Of a DNA stretch of 64,000 nt, positions 44,749-53,594 are shown piece by piece; the first letter of the stretch is position 1, and every line of letters begins with the position of its first letter. The translations under genes and the position numbers were made by a program. Under the pieces are notes generated by a model that was not told the origin of the DNA, searched no databases, and saw nothing but the letters and a program-made list of their open reading frames with translations. The stretch lies in assembly GCF_036030735.1 (NCBI RefSeq), contig NZ_CP107928.1, positions 372,001 to 436,000 of the forward strand, in the 5' to 3' direction. The stretch comes from Streptomyces sp. NBC_00425 (lineage in GTDB: Bacteria; Actinomycetota; Actinomycetes; Streptomycetales; Streptomycetaceae).

Positions 44749-45309
44749 ATGGGCAGTGAACACGGCCCCCGGTCATCGCCCCACCGATCGGACACGACGC
44801 TGCGCGTCAACGGCAAGCCGCACACCCTGGCCGTGGACCACCGGCGTGTGCTGCTGGACGTGCTGCGCGAGGATCTCGACCTCACCGGAGCGAAGAAAGG
44901 CTGCGACCACGGTCAGTGCGGCGCGTGCACGGTCCTCGTCGACGGGCGGCGCGTCAACAGCTGTCTGCTGCTCGCCGTCGCCCTGGACGGCAGCGACGTC
45001 ACGACCGTCGAGGGCCTGTCCGGCGACGGCGAGGATCCTCATCCGCTCCAGCAGGCCTTCCTGGATCGCGACGCCTTCCAGTGCGGGTACTGCACACCCG
45101 GCCAGATCTGCTCGGCGGTGGGCGCGCTCGCCGAGGCGCAGTCGGGCCATCCCTCGCACGTCACGGATCCCGCGGCGCCCTCCGGACGGCCCGTCGCACT
45201 GGACCGGGACGAGATCCGCGAGCGGCTCAGCGGCAATCTCTGCCGTTGCGGCGCGTATCCGCGCATCGTCGACGCTGTAGCGGACGTGAGCGGGGCGAGC
45301 AGCGCATGA
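44749..45309 (+). CDS. Molybdenum hydroxylase, 2Fe-2S subunit (PaoA/CoxS-like)
   Basis: 186 residues. GGAAGGG lies 8 nt before the ATG. The plant-type 2Fe-2S cluster is seen in GCDHGQCGACTVLVDG with the fourth Cys in RVNSCLL; the second cluster is in FQCGYCTPGQIC and GNLCRCGAYP. This small subunit passes electrons from the Mo centre to FAD. It is first of three subunit genes in xanthine-dehydrogenase/aldehyde-oxidoreductase order. No Tat signal is visible, unlike periplasmic PaoA. Confidence 0.9.
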   Translation: MGSEHGPRSSPHRSDTTLRVNGKPHTLAVDHRRVLLDVLREDLDLTGAKKGCDHGQCGACTVLVDGRRVNSCLLLAVALDGSDVTTVEGLSGDGEDPHPLQQAFLDRDAFQCGYCTPGQICSAVGALAEAQSGHPSHVTDPAAPSGRPVALDRDEIRERLSGNLCRCGAYPRIVDAVADVSGASSA

Positions 45310-45360
45310 CGAGGCCGGCGGCCCGAGCGCACGACCGGGGCAACCAGAGGACGTGATCCC

Positions 45361-46407
45361 GTGGAAACCTTCGCCTATGTACGGGCCGGCAGCCTGGCGG
45401 AGGCGGCCGAAGCCTTCGCCGCCCACCCGGGAGCACGCTATCTGGGCGGCGGCACCAACCTCGTCGACCTGATGAAGCTCGGCGTGGAACGGCCGACCGC
45501 CCTCGTCGACGTCACCCGGCTCCCGCTCGACGAGGTGACGGAGCTGCCGGACGGGTCGCTGCGCATCGGCGCTCTGGTGCGCAACAGCGACCTCGCGGCG
45601 CACCCGCGCGTACGCGACCGCTACCCGGTCCTCTCCCAGGCGGTGCTCGCGGGCGCCTCGGGCCAGCTGCGCAACGCCGCCACGACCGGCGGGAACCTGC
45701 TGCAGCGCACCCGCTGCCCCTACTTCCAGGACCTCTCCAAGCCGTGTAACAAGCGGGAGCCGGGCAGCGGCTGCGCCGCCCGGGACGGCGTGCACCGCGA
45801 CCACGCGGTCCTCGGGCAGTCCGAGCACTGCATCGCCACCCAGCCGTCCGACATGGCCGTGGCGCTGGACGCCGAGGTCGAGCTGTACGGCACGGCGGGC
45901 GTGCGCCGGGTGGCGGCGGCCGAGTTCCACCGGCTGCCCGGGACGCAACCGGAACGGGACACCGTGATCGAACCTGGCGAGCTCGTCACAGCCGTCCTGC
46001 TGCCCGCCGCCACGGCCGGGCTGCCGTCCGCGTACCGCAAGGCGCGCGACCGGGCCTCGTACGCCTTCGCGCTGGCCTCCGTCGCCGTGGTCCTGGAGGT
46101 CGCCGGGGGCGTCGTCGCACACGTGGGGATCGCCTTCGGGGCGCTGGCCCACCGCCCGTGGCGGGCCAGGCGGGCCGAGGAGGCACTGCTGGGCGCGGCT
46201 CCCACCCGCGCGGCCTTCGAGCGCGCCGCCGAACTGGAACTGTCCGAGGCCCGGCCGCTGCGCGACAACGCGTACAAGGTGCCGCTGGCCCGCAACCTCG
46301 CCGTGGACGTCCTCACGCGACTCGTACCGCAGGTGACCGGCTCGCAGAGGCCCGTGCCGCACGAGCCCGGGCGCGGCGGACCCGGACCGCATGGGGAGGA
46401 CTCATGA
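45361..46407 (+). CDS. Molybdenum hydroxylase, FAD subunit (PaoB/YagS-like)
   Basis: 348 residues, GTG start. FAD-binding motifs GARYLGGGTNLVDLM and GQLRNAATTGGNLLQRTRC are intact. A Cys-rich loop (RCPYFQDLSKPCNKREPGSG then C) supplies four cysteines like those that hold an extra 4Fe-4S cluster in PaoB-type subunits. The C-terminal CO_deh_flav_C domain begins near AYRKARDRASYAFALASVAV. It overlaps the Mo subunit by 4 nt. Confidence 0.9.
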   Translation: METFAYVRAGSLAEAAEAFAAHPGARYLGGGTNLVDLMKLGVERPTALVDVTRLPLDEVTELPDGSLRIGALVRNSDLAAHPRVRDRYPVLSQAVLAGASGQLRNAATTGGNLLQRTRCPYFQDLSKPCNKREPGSGCAARDGVHRDHAVLGQSEHCIATQPSDMAVALDAEVELYGTAGVRRVAAAEFHRLPGTQPERDTVIEPGELVTAVLLPAATAGLPSAYRKARDRASYAFALASVAVVLEVAGGVVAHVGIAFGALAHRPWRARRAEEALLGAAPTRAAFERAAELELSEARPLRDNAYKVPLARNLAVDVLTRLVPQVTGSQRPVPHEPGRGGPGPHGEDS

Positions 46408-48518
46408 CCGCCGTGGGCGCTCCCGCCGAGCGCAGGGAGGGCCGGGAGAAGGTCACCGGAACTGCCCGCTACGCCGCCGAACAGCCCCTTCCCGGGCGGC
46501 TGTTCGCCCGACCCGTCCCGGCGGCGATCGTGCGGGGCCGGGTGACGGACGTCGACGACTCGGCGGCGATTGCGCTGCCCGGCGTCGTCACCGTGCTCAC
46601 CCACCGCAATGCTCCCCGCCTCGCCTCGGCGGACGACGCCACACTCGCCGTGCTCCAGGATCCCGAGGTGCCGAACCGGGGCTGGTTCGTCGCCCTGGTG
46701 GTGGCCGACAGCCTGGAGGCGGCCCGGGCCGGCGCCGCCGCCGTACGGGTCACCTTCGCCGAGGAGACGCACGACGTCACGCTCACCGCCACGCACCCGC
46801 AGGCGTACGTCCCCGAGAAAGTCGCCGGGACGCATCCCGGCGCACGGGAGCTGGGCGACCCCGACGGCGCGTTCGCCGACGCGGACGTGTGGGTCGACGT
46901 CGGCTACCGGGTGCCGCCCCTGCACAACCACCCCATGGAACCGCACGCCAGCACCGCGCACTGGGACGGCGAACGGCTCACTGTGCACACATCGAGCCAG
47001 GGCACCACGGCCGTGCGTGGCGTGCTCTGCACGATGTTCGGGCTGGCGAACGAGCGGGTCACGGTCCTCGCCGAGCATGTCGGCGGTGGCTTCGGGTCCA
47101 AGGGCACGCCCCGGCCGGACGTGGTGCTCGCCGCGATGGCCACCCGGCACACCGGACGTCCGGTGACCGTGGTCCTCCCCCGCCGCATGCTGCCCACCTC
47201 CGTCGGTCATCGGGCGCCCACGCTGCACCGGCTGCGCCTGGGCGCGGGCTCCGACGGCCGGCTGACGTCGCTCGTGCACGAGGTGACCACGTACACGTCC
47301 CGCATCAAGGAGTACGTCGAGTCCGCGGGCATCCCGGCCCGTGTCATGTACGCCTGCCCGAACCTGCGCAGTCGGCATCACGTGGTCCGGCTCGACGTGC
47401 CGACGCCGTCCTGGATGCGGGCGCCCGGTCACGCGTCGGGCATGTACGGCCTGGAGTCGGCGATGGACGAGCTGGCCGAGGCGCTCGGGATGGACCCGGT
47501 CCAGGTGCGGATCCGCAACGAACCGGAGACCGAGCCGGACAGCGGCAAGCCGTTCAGCAGCCGGCATCTCGTCGAGTGCCTGCAGGAGGGCGCCCGCCGG
47601 TTCGGGTGGTCCGAGCGCGACCCCCGCCCCAGGGCGCGCGCCGCCGGGCCGCTCCTGCTCGGGACGGGCGTGGCCGCCTCCACGTACCCGGTGCAGGTGT
47701 ATCCGTCACAGGCCGCCGCGCGTGCCCTGCCGGACGGGTCCTACCTCGTCGAGGTGAACGCCGCGGACATCGGCACGGGCGCCCGTACGGTCCTTGCGCA
47801 GGTCGCGGCGGACGCCTTGGAGGTGCCCCTGGAGCGGGTGCGGATCCGGGTGGGCAGCAGTGATCTGCCGGCGGCTCCGCTGGCGGGCGACTCGTCCGGG
47901 ACCGCCTCCTGGGGCTGGGCGGTGCACGAGGCCTGCACCCGGCTCGCGGCCCAGCTGGCGGAACGTCAGGGGCCATTGCCCGACGAAGGGTTGGAGGCTC
48001 TCGCCGACACCAAGGGGACGGCCGACGCCGAAAGCCCCTTCGCCCGGCACGCGTTCGGCGCGCACTTCGCGGAGGTCTCCGTGGATACGGTGACCGGAGA
48101 GGTGCGGGTGCGCCGGCTGCTCGGGGTGTACGCGGCCGGGCGCATCCTCAACTCCCGTACGGCGCGCTCGCAGTTCGTCGGCGGGATGACGATGGGCCTG
48201 GGCATGGCGCTGACCGAGGGCAGCACCCTGGACCCGGCCTTCGGCGACTTCGTGGAGTCGGATCTCGCCGCCTACCACGTGCCCGCGCACGCCGACGTGC
48301 CGGACATCGAGGCGCACTGGATCGACGAGGACGATCCGCATCTCAACCCGCTGGGCAGCAAGGGGATCGGCGAGATCGGCATCGTGGGCACGGCGGCCGC
48401 CATCGGCAACGCCGTGCACCACGCCACGGGCGTCCGCTTCCGCGAACCGCCGCTCACTCCCGACCGGGTGCTGACGGGCCTGCTGGAGGCCCGTCAGCAC
48501 CCGGCGCCGGCCCGCTGA
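46404..48518 (+). CDS. Molybdenum hydroxylase, molybdopterin-binding subunit (PaoC/YagR-like)
   Basis: 704 residues, ATG overlapping the FAD-subunit stop, GGGGAGGA ribosome site. It has the hammerhead domain (about 12-115) and the Mo-cofactor blocks VGGGFGSKG, MRAPGHASGMYGLESAMDEL and GSSGTASW-like DSSGTASWGW. The catalytic base is the Glu in GSKGIGEIGIVG. Substrates of the family are aldehydes or purine/heteroaromatic rings; PaoABC-like content points to aldehyde oxidation. Maturation factors are not in the window. Confidence 0.9.
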   Translation: MTAVGAPAERREGREKVTGTARYAAEQPLPGRLFARPVPAAIVRGRVTDVDDSAAIALPGVVTVLTHRNAPRLASADDATLAVLQDPEVPNRGWFVALVVADSLEAARAGAAAVRVTFAEETHDVTLTATHPQAYVPEKVAGTHPGARELGDPDGAFADADVWVDVGYRVPPLHNHPMEPHASTAHWDGERLTVHTSSQGTTAVRGVLCTMFGLANERVTVLAEHVGGGFGSKGTPRPDVVLAAMATRHTGRPVTVVLPRRMLPTSVGHRAPTLHRLRLGAGSDGRLTSLVHEVTTYTSRIKEYVESAGIPARVMYACPNLRSRHHVVRLDVPTPSWMRAPGHASGMYGLESAMDELAEALGMDPVQVRIRNEPETEPDSGKPFSSRHLVECLQEGARRFGWSERDPRPRARAAGPLLLGTGVAASTYPVQVYPSQAAARALPDGSYLVEVNAADIGTGARTVLAQVAADALEVPLERVRIRVGSSDLPAAPLAGDSSGTASWGWAVHEACTRLAAQLAERQGPLPDEGLEALADTKGTADAESPFARHAFGAHFAEVSVDTVTGEVRVRRLLGVYAAGRILNSRTARSQFVGGMTMGLGMALTEGSTLDPAFGDFVESDLAAYHVPAHADVPDIEAHWIDEDDPHLNPLGSKGIGEIGIVGTAAAIGNAVHHATGVRFREPPLTPDRVLTGLLEARQHPAPAR

Positions 48519-48699
48519 CCGGCGCTGAGCGGACGTCAGCCCGGGGCACAGCGCCACGCGCGTCCGGGCACCCGCCCCGAAGGCCAGGACCTGGCCTTCG
48601 CCGGCCTCTTCGCCGACGTCGTCTGCCTGCCTGCCCCGCCAGAAGAAGACAGACACGTGTCTGAGGCCGGCCGGAAGCCGGTGGCCCGGGTCGATTCAG

Positions 48700-48880
48700 G
48701 CAGCAGACAGGAGCGGGAGGCCGGGTGGGGTCCCGCGGCGCGGCTGAAGACGGTCGCCGGGCCGATGACGCGCGAACCGAACTTGTCGCGGACGCGGCCG
48801 ATGGCGGCCTCGGCGACCAGCTGGGCTTCACAGGCGTCATCGAGACTGGTCCGCTCTGATATCTGGTCGGCGTCGGCCAG
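48700..48880 (-). pseudogene. Fragment resembling the C-terminus of a Y-family DNA polymerase
   Basis: The minus strand reads ERTSLDDACEAQLVAEAAIG then RVRDKFGSRVIGPATVF, similar to the tail of DinB-like polymerases (a VxRVRxRFG motif). It lies in the same open frame as the acyl-CoA dehydrogenase fragment, an unrelated family, so this is a deletion mosaic. The match is short. Confidence 0.35.
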
Positions 48881-48924
48881 ATCCTCTCCCTTCAACACCA
48901 GGACGGTCAGTCGGCCGCGCCTGA

Positions 48925-49200
48925 GGCACCGAGCCGGGCAGTCCGGGGCCCCTGGAAGGGGGAGGTGGTGTGGCACGACGCGGTCGGCCGGCACAGGCAC
49001 CGAATCGAGGCGGACCGTTTCACCGGCGGTGGTGCGCTGTCCCATGCCGTCCCAGTCGTCCACGACCGTGAGGCCGGGCGCGCCGCGCGGTACGTACGCC
49101 ACGTGCGGCGTGTCGTCCTCGGCTCTCGAGGACCGGGATCCGGTGGGCGAGCAGCGCGGCCGGCTCCGCGGCCGCGGCAAGGGCCTCGGCGTCATCCCGC
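48925..49200 (-). pseudogene. Acyl-CoA-dehydrogenase-like (DszC/SfnB group) fragment
   Basis: The minus strand encodes HVAYVPRGAPGLTVVDDWDG then MGQRTTAGETVRLDSVPVPA, the middle of an acyl-CoA dehydrogenase-type flavoprotein of the group used in organosulfur oxidation. A frameshift near 49110 breaks the upstream part, and the C-terminal helical domain is missing. Its place at the end of the sulfur cluster suggests a former member. Confidence 0.55.
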
Positions 49201-49217
49201 GATGACGTGCGCGACGC

Positions 49218-49775
49218 TCATCCGGCGGCCGCCAGCAGCGTCGTCCGCCCGCCCAGCGCGGCCGAGAACGCGTCCGTGACCTGAGCCAGAGCCTCGGCCG
49301 ATCCCGGCGCGACGGTCAGCGTGCCGTCCTCGCCCACCGTGATGTCCTTGTCGAGCGTGAACCAGCCCGGCGTGATGTGCGCGGGGCCCATGGAGGCGAG
49401 CACCGGGCGCAGGGCGTAGTCGATGGCCAGGACATGGGCGGTGGTGCCGCCGGTGGCCAGCGGGAGGACCGTCTTGCCCGCCAGCGCGTACTGCGGGAGC
49501 AGGTCCAGCAGCGACTTCAGCAGTCCGGAGTAGGCGGCCTTGTAGACGGGGGTACCGATCACCACCCCGCCCGCCTGCTCGAACAGGGCGGTGGCCCGGA
49601 CGATCGCCGGGTGACCGAAGTCGGCCCCGAGCAGCGCCTCGGCAGGCAGGGTACGAACGTCCAGCGCAATCACCTCGTGGCCCTGCGCGACGAGCCGCTC
49701 GTCCAGGTGGCGCAGCAGCCGAGCGGTGCGGGAGGTGGCGGAGGGGCTTCCGGAGACGGACAGGACAGTAGCCAT
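49218..49775 (-). CDS. NADPH-dependent FMN reductase (SsuE/MsuE-like)
   Basis: 185 residues of flavodoxin-like fold. AAAGG lies about 8 nt before the ATG. The FMN-binding loop is VSGSPSATSRTARLLRHL, and GTPVYKAAYSGLLKSLLDLL is the diagnostic SsuE block. It supplies FMNH2 to the flavin-dependent LLM monooxygenases encoded just upstream in the same direction. It is the only flavin reductase seen in the cluster. Confidence 0.88.
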   Translation of the reverse strand: MATVLSVSGSPSATSRTARLLRHLDERLVAQGHEVIALDVRTLPAEALLGADFGHPAIVRATALFEQAGGVVIGTPVYKAAYSGLLKSLLDLLPQYALAGKTVLPLATGGTTAHVLAIDYALRPVLASMGPAHITPGWFTLDKDITVGEDGTLTVAPGSAEALAQVTDAFSAALGGRTTLLAAAG

Positions 49776-49812
49776 GCAAGGACCTTTCGGTTCGTCGTTT
49801 CGTCTGCGGGCC

Positions 49813-49955
49813 GCGGTCAGGCGTGGGCGCGGCGGGCTCGGACGCGGCTTCCCGCGCTTCCGGTTCGCGTGCCAGGGGAAGCACCCGCTTGCCGAGCCGC
49901 TCGGCGATCTGCTCAGGGGTGCCGATCACAACCGTGCGGAAGCCCCGGCCTGCGG
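49813..49955 (-). pseudogene. C-terminal stub of another LLM flavin monooxygenase
   Basis: Just upstream of the FMN reductase the minus strand reads GGFRTVVIGTPEQIAERLGK then RVLPLAREPEA. IGTPEQIAERL is the conserved C-terminal cofactor-side motif of LLM/SsuD-type monooxygenases. No start or catalytic barrel remains, so a further monooxygenase gene has been deleted between the intact one at 49969 and the reductase. Confidence 0.55.
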
Positions 49956-49968
49956 GAACTCTCGAACG

Positions 49969-51117
49969 TCAGCTCGACTGGAAGGAGTGACCCCGCCGGG
50001 ACCATTCCTCCGCGAGCAGTTCGTACGAACGGACCCGGTCCGTGTGGTCGTGGGTGATCGTCGTGATGAGCAACTCGTCCGCGCCCGTGGCCTCCTGCAG
50101 CTGTTCCAACTGGTCGGCCACCAGGCCCGGTGAGCCGACGAACTGGGTGTCGAGGCGGTCCTGGACGAGGGCCCGGTCCTCGTCGGTCCATGGGTGGGCG
50201 CGCGCTTCCTCCGGCGTCGGGTACTCGATGGCGCCCTCGGCGGTGCGGATGCTGCGGACCCACGGGCCGTAACCGGTGGCGAGTGCGCGGGCGGTGGCGT
50301 CGGTCTCGGCGACGACGACGTCCGCCGAGACGCTGACGTACGGCTTGTCGAGGAACTCGGAAGGCTGGAAGAAGGACCGGTATCCCTCCACCGCATCCAG
50401 GACTGTGGCCGGGCTGACGTGGTAGTTCGCCGCGAACCGCAGACCGCCTCGGCCCGCGACAGCGGCGCTCTCACCACCGCTGCTGCCCAGGATCCACACC
50501 TCCACGTCGGCGCCCTCCCCCGGCACGACGTGCGCCTCGACGCCCTCCGGGGAGCGGTAGGTGCCGGCGAGCAGGGCGAGGATGTCGTCGATCTGCTCCG
50601 CGTAGTCCTGCGACTCGGCGCCCGGCAAGAGAAGCAGCCTCCGCTGCAGCGCGATGCGGGGTGACCCGAGCAGATGCTCGAAGGAGAAGCGGGGCGGGAT
50701 CAACAGGCCGTTCGGCGTGCGGCCGTCGACGACCGGGGTCGCCGTCGGCAACGGTGCGGCCGACTGTCCCGGCGGGCGACCGCCCGAGCGTCCCAGGCCC
50801 AGATCGAAGCGGCCCGGGTGCAGGGCGTCGAGCAGACCGAACTCCTCCACCGTGGACAGTGCCGTGCGGTGCCCGAGCTGCACGGCCCCGGAACCGAGCC
50901 GGATGGTGGAGGTGGCGGATGCGGTCAGGGCCAGGACAACCGCGGGGGACGTGCCGGCCACACCCGGATTGAGGTGGTGCTCGGCGACCCAGTATCGGGC
51001 ATATCCGAAGCGCTCGGCCTGCTGTGCGAGGTCGATGGAGTTGCGCAGGGCATCGGCTGGTGTCGAGCCGGAGGGGATCGGGACCAGGTCGAGAACGCCG
51101 AGGGCAATATCAGACAT
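49969..51117 (-). CDS. LLM-class flavin-dependent monooxygenase
   Basis: 382 residues from ATG 51117 with AGGAG 7 nt upstream. A TIM-barrel luciferase-like fold starts SDIALGVLDLVPIPSGSTPA, with RYWVAEHHLNPGVAG and LGSGAVQLGHRTALSTVEEF, the pattern of luciferase-family oxidoreductases that often stand beside thiol-degrading systems. Its start overlaps the stop of the preceding gene by 8 nt. It needs reduced flavin, probably from the reductase at 49218. Confidence 0.87.
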   Translation of the reverse strand: MSDIALGVLDLVPIPSGSTPADALRNSIDLAQQAERFGYARYWVAEHHLNPGVAGTSPAVVLALTASATSTIRLGSGAVQLGHRTALSTVEEFGLLDALHPGRFDLGLGRSGGRPPGQSAAPLPTATPVVDGRTPNGLLIPPRFSFEHLLGSPRIALQRRLLLLPGAESQDYAEQIDDILALLAGTYRSPEGVEAHVVPGEGADVEVWILGSSGGESAAVAGRGGLRFAANYHVSPATVLDAVEGYRSFFQPSEFLDKPYVSVSADVVVAETDATARALATGYGPWVRSIRTAEGAIEYPTPEEARAHPWTDEDRALVQDRLDTQFVGSPGLVADQLEQLQEATGADELLITTITHDHTDRVRSYELLAEEWSRRGHSFQSS

Positions 51118-52201
51118 GGACGGACTCCTGGGTGAGTGGTGGCGCCGGAAGCACAGGTCCCCATACGAACGGCGGGTCCGGGATCTCGCGGCGCAGCACG
51201 GGGGCAACCTTGGACTGGAACAGCTCGAGGGAGGCACGGTGCTCGGACTCCGTCAGCCCACCCGCGTCCGCGTGCAGGTGCACCACCGTGTGGCCGAACT
51301 TGTCGTGGTAGCGGTGCACCTTGTCGATGACCTGCTGCGGGCTGCCGATCAGGGCCGAGCTGCGCTCGACGAAGTCCTCCAGGGTCTCGAAGACGATCGG
51401 GAGGCCGGCCTTCTTGAAGAACGTCAGATGGGACTCGAAGACCGGCCGGTACGCTGCCAGCGCTTCCTGGGAAGTGGGCGCTACGTAGATGCCCGCCGTG
51501 CCCGCGCCGACGGCGATCTGCGCCGGATCATGGCCGTAGTGTGCCCAGCGCTCGCGGTAGTACCGGATCAACTCGGCATAGGGCTCTATGGGATTGGTGA
51601 CGTTCGCCGAGAAGAGCGGGTCGCCGTGGCGGGCTGCCAGGTCGACCGACTCCTTGCTGGTCGCGCTGCCGTGCCAGACCCGGACCGGCCGCTGATACGG
51701 CCGCGGCCACACCTCGGCGTCCGTCAGCGGGGGACGGAAGCGGGTGTCGGCGGTGACCTTGTCCTGGCGCCAGATCTTGCGGAAGACCTCGTAACTCTCG
51801 GCGTTGCGGTCCCACTGGTCCTCAGGCGTGACGTGGAACAGGTCGCGCTGGGCGGTGCCGTTGCCCTTGCCGATGATCAGGTCGAGACGACCGCCGGAGA
51901 GGTGGTCGAGGGTCGCGTAGTCCTCGTAGGCGCGGACCGGGTCGAGCAGGCTGAGGGTCGTCACGGCGGTGAAGAGCCTGATCCGCTTGGTCAGGGCGGC
52001 CACATGGCTGAGAACCACGGTCGGTGAGGAGGAGATGAACGGCCGCTCGTGGCGCTCCCCCACGCCGAAGCCGTCGAAACCCAGCTCCTCGGCGAGCAGC
52101 GCGTTGTCGAGGACCTCGCGGAAGCGGTCGTGGGTCGGCTTCTGTATCCCGGTGAGGGGATCCTGGCGGTGCACGATGAGTGTGATGGCGAGGAATTTCA
52201 C
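51110..52201 (-). CDS. LLM-class flavin-dependent monooxygenase
   Basis: 363 residues. Key motifs are GFDGFGVGERHERPF, LDHLSGGRLDLIIGKGNG and RVWHGSATSKESVDLAARHG, followed by the C-terminal IGSPQQVIDKVHRYHDKFGH. This is the shorter luciferase-like type, related to the YtmO group in Bacillus sulfur operons. It overlaps the neighbouring NtaA/DszA-type gene by 4 nt (ATGA), so the two are translated together. Confidence 0.87.
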   Translation of the reverse strand: MKFLAITLIVHRQDPLTGIQKPTHDRFREVLDNALLAEELGFDGFGVGERHERPFISSSPTVVLSHVAALTKRIRLFTAVTTLSLLDPVRAYEDYATLDHLSGGRLDLIIGKGNGTAQRDLFHVTPEDQWDRNAESYEVFRKIWRQDKVTADTRFRPPLTDAEVWPRPYQRPVRVWHGSATSKESVDLAARHGDPLFSANVTNPIEPYAELIRYYRERWAHYGHDPAQIAVGAGTAGIYVAPTSQEALAAYRPVFESHLTFFKKAGLPIVFETLEDFVERSSALIGSPQQVIDKVHRYHDKFGHTVVHLHADAGGLTESEHRASLELFQSKVAPVLRREIPDPPFVWGPVLPAPPLTQESVHV

Positions 52202-53574
52202 GACGCCACCCGCGGCTCGGCCCGTACGTCGTCGGGGTGGGCGAGGCCGAGGTGGTGGCGGAGAGTGGGGCCGTCGTACTCGGTGCGGAAGACGCCCTGT
52301 TCCTGCAGGAGCGGGACGACCTTGTCGGCGAAGTCGTCCAAGCCGGTGGGGGTGATGTGCGGGACGAGGATGAAGCCGTCACTCGCGTCCGCCTGGACGT
52401 ACTCGTTGATGGTGCGGGCGACGGTCGACGGGGACCCGATGAAGTTCTGCCGGTTGCCGATGTTGATGACCAGGTCGCGGATCGACCAGTTGTTGGCCGC
52501 GGCCAGCTCGCGCCACTCGCGGGCGGTGGCCAGCGGGTCGCGGTACATGCGGACCTGGGCGCGGCCCTTGGAGATGTGGTCGTCGCTGACGTCCGGGTCG
52601 ATGTCGGGGAGCGGGCCCTCGGGATCGTAGGAGGACAGGTCCCGGTTCCAGACGAACTCCAGGTGCTTGAGGGCGGTGGCCCCGCTGACCTGTTGGCGTC
52701 GGACGATCCGCGCCAGTTCCTCGGCCTCGGCGTCGGTGTCTGCGAGGGCGAAGGAGGCGGCGGGCAGGATCAGCAACTGGTCATGCCTGCGGTTGTACTT
52801 GGCCAGGCGGTTCTTGACATCCGTGTAGAAGGCCTGGCCGCCCTCCAGGGTCGCGTACCGGCTGAAGATGGCGTCGGCGGAGGAGGCTGCGAACTCACGG
52901 CCCTCCTCGGAGTCGCCGGCCTGGAAGACGACCGGGCGGCCTTGCGGGGAGCGCGGGACGTTGAACTGGCCGTGGATGTCGAAGTGTTGGCCGGTGTGAA
53001 CGAAGGAGCCGGCCTTCGCGTCCCGCAGGAACACACCCGAAGCCTGGTCGGCAAGGATCTCGTCGCCGTGCCAGGAATCGAAGAGCTCCTGGGTGGCGGC
53101 GAGGAACTCCTTGGCGCGGGAGTAGCGCTCCTCCTGCGGCAGGAAACCGCCGCGGCGGAAGTTCTCTCCGGTGAAGGCGTCCCAGGAGGTGACCACGTTC
53201 CAGGCGGAGCGGCCCCCGGAGAGGTGGTCGAGACTGGCGAACTGGCGGGCCACCTCGTACGGCTCGTTGAACGTGGAGTTGATGGTGCCGGTCAGCCCGA
53301 GACGCTCGGTGACTGCGGCGAGCGCGGCGAGGACGGTGAAGGTGTCAGGGCGGCCGACGACGTCCAAGTCGTATATTTTTCCGCCCTGTTCGCGCACGCG
53401 CAGTCCCTCGGCAAGGAAAAGGAAGTCGAACTTGGCGCGTTCGGCGGTCCGCGCGAAGTGCGCGAAGGAGCTGAACTCGATGTGGCTGCCGGCCTTCGGG
53501 TCGCTCCACACGGTGGTGTTGTTGACGCCCGGGAAGTGCGCGGCCAGATGGATCTGCTTCAGCGGCTTGCTCAT
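52198..53574 (-). CDS. NtaA/SnaA/DszA-type LLM monooxygenase
   Basis: 458 residues. The long-form motifs are HIEFSSFAHFARTAERAKFD, FLAEG, STFNEPYEVARQFASLDHLS and GGRSAWNVVTSWDAFTGENF, then VFQAGDSEEGREFAASSADA. This subfamily includes nitrilotriacetate and dibenzothiophene-sulfone monooxygenases and the Bacillus YxeK/YtnJ enzymes that attack S-substituted N-acetylcysteines. The last is the best fit to the neighbouring transporter and acetyltransferase, but that is inference. Confidence 0.88.
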   Translation of the reverse strand: MSKPLKQIHLAAHFPGVNNTTVWSDPKAGSHIEFSSFAHFARTAERAKFDFLFLAEGLRVREQGGKIYDLDVVGRPDTFTVLAALAAVTERLGLTGTINSTFNEPYEVARQFASLDHLSGGRSAWNVVTSWDAFTGENFRRGGFLPQEERYSRAKEFLAATQELFDSWHGDEILADQASGVFLRDAKAGSFVHTGQHFDIHGQFNVPRSPQGRPVVFQAGDSEEGREFAASSADAIFSRYATLEGGQAFYTDVKNRLAKYNRRHDQLLILPAASFALADTDAEAEELARIVRRQQVSGATALKHLEFVWNRDLSSYDPEGPLPDIDPDVSDDHISKGRAQVRMYRDPLATAREWRELAAANNWSIRDLVINIGNRQNFIGSPSTVARTINEYVQADASDGFILVPHITPTGLDDFADKVVPLLQEQGVFRTEYDGPTLRHHLGLAHPDDVRAEPRVAS

Positions 53575-53594
53575 GTCGGTGCTGTCCTTCCCGC

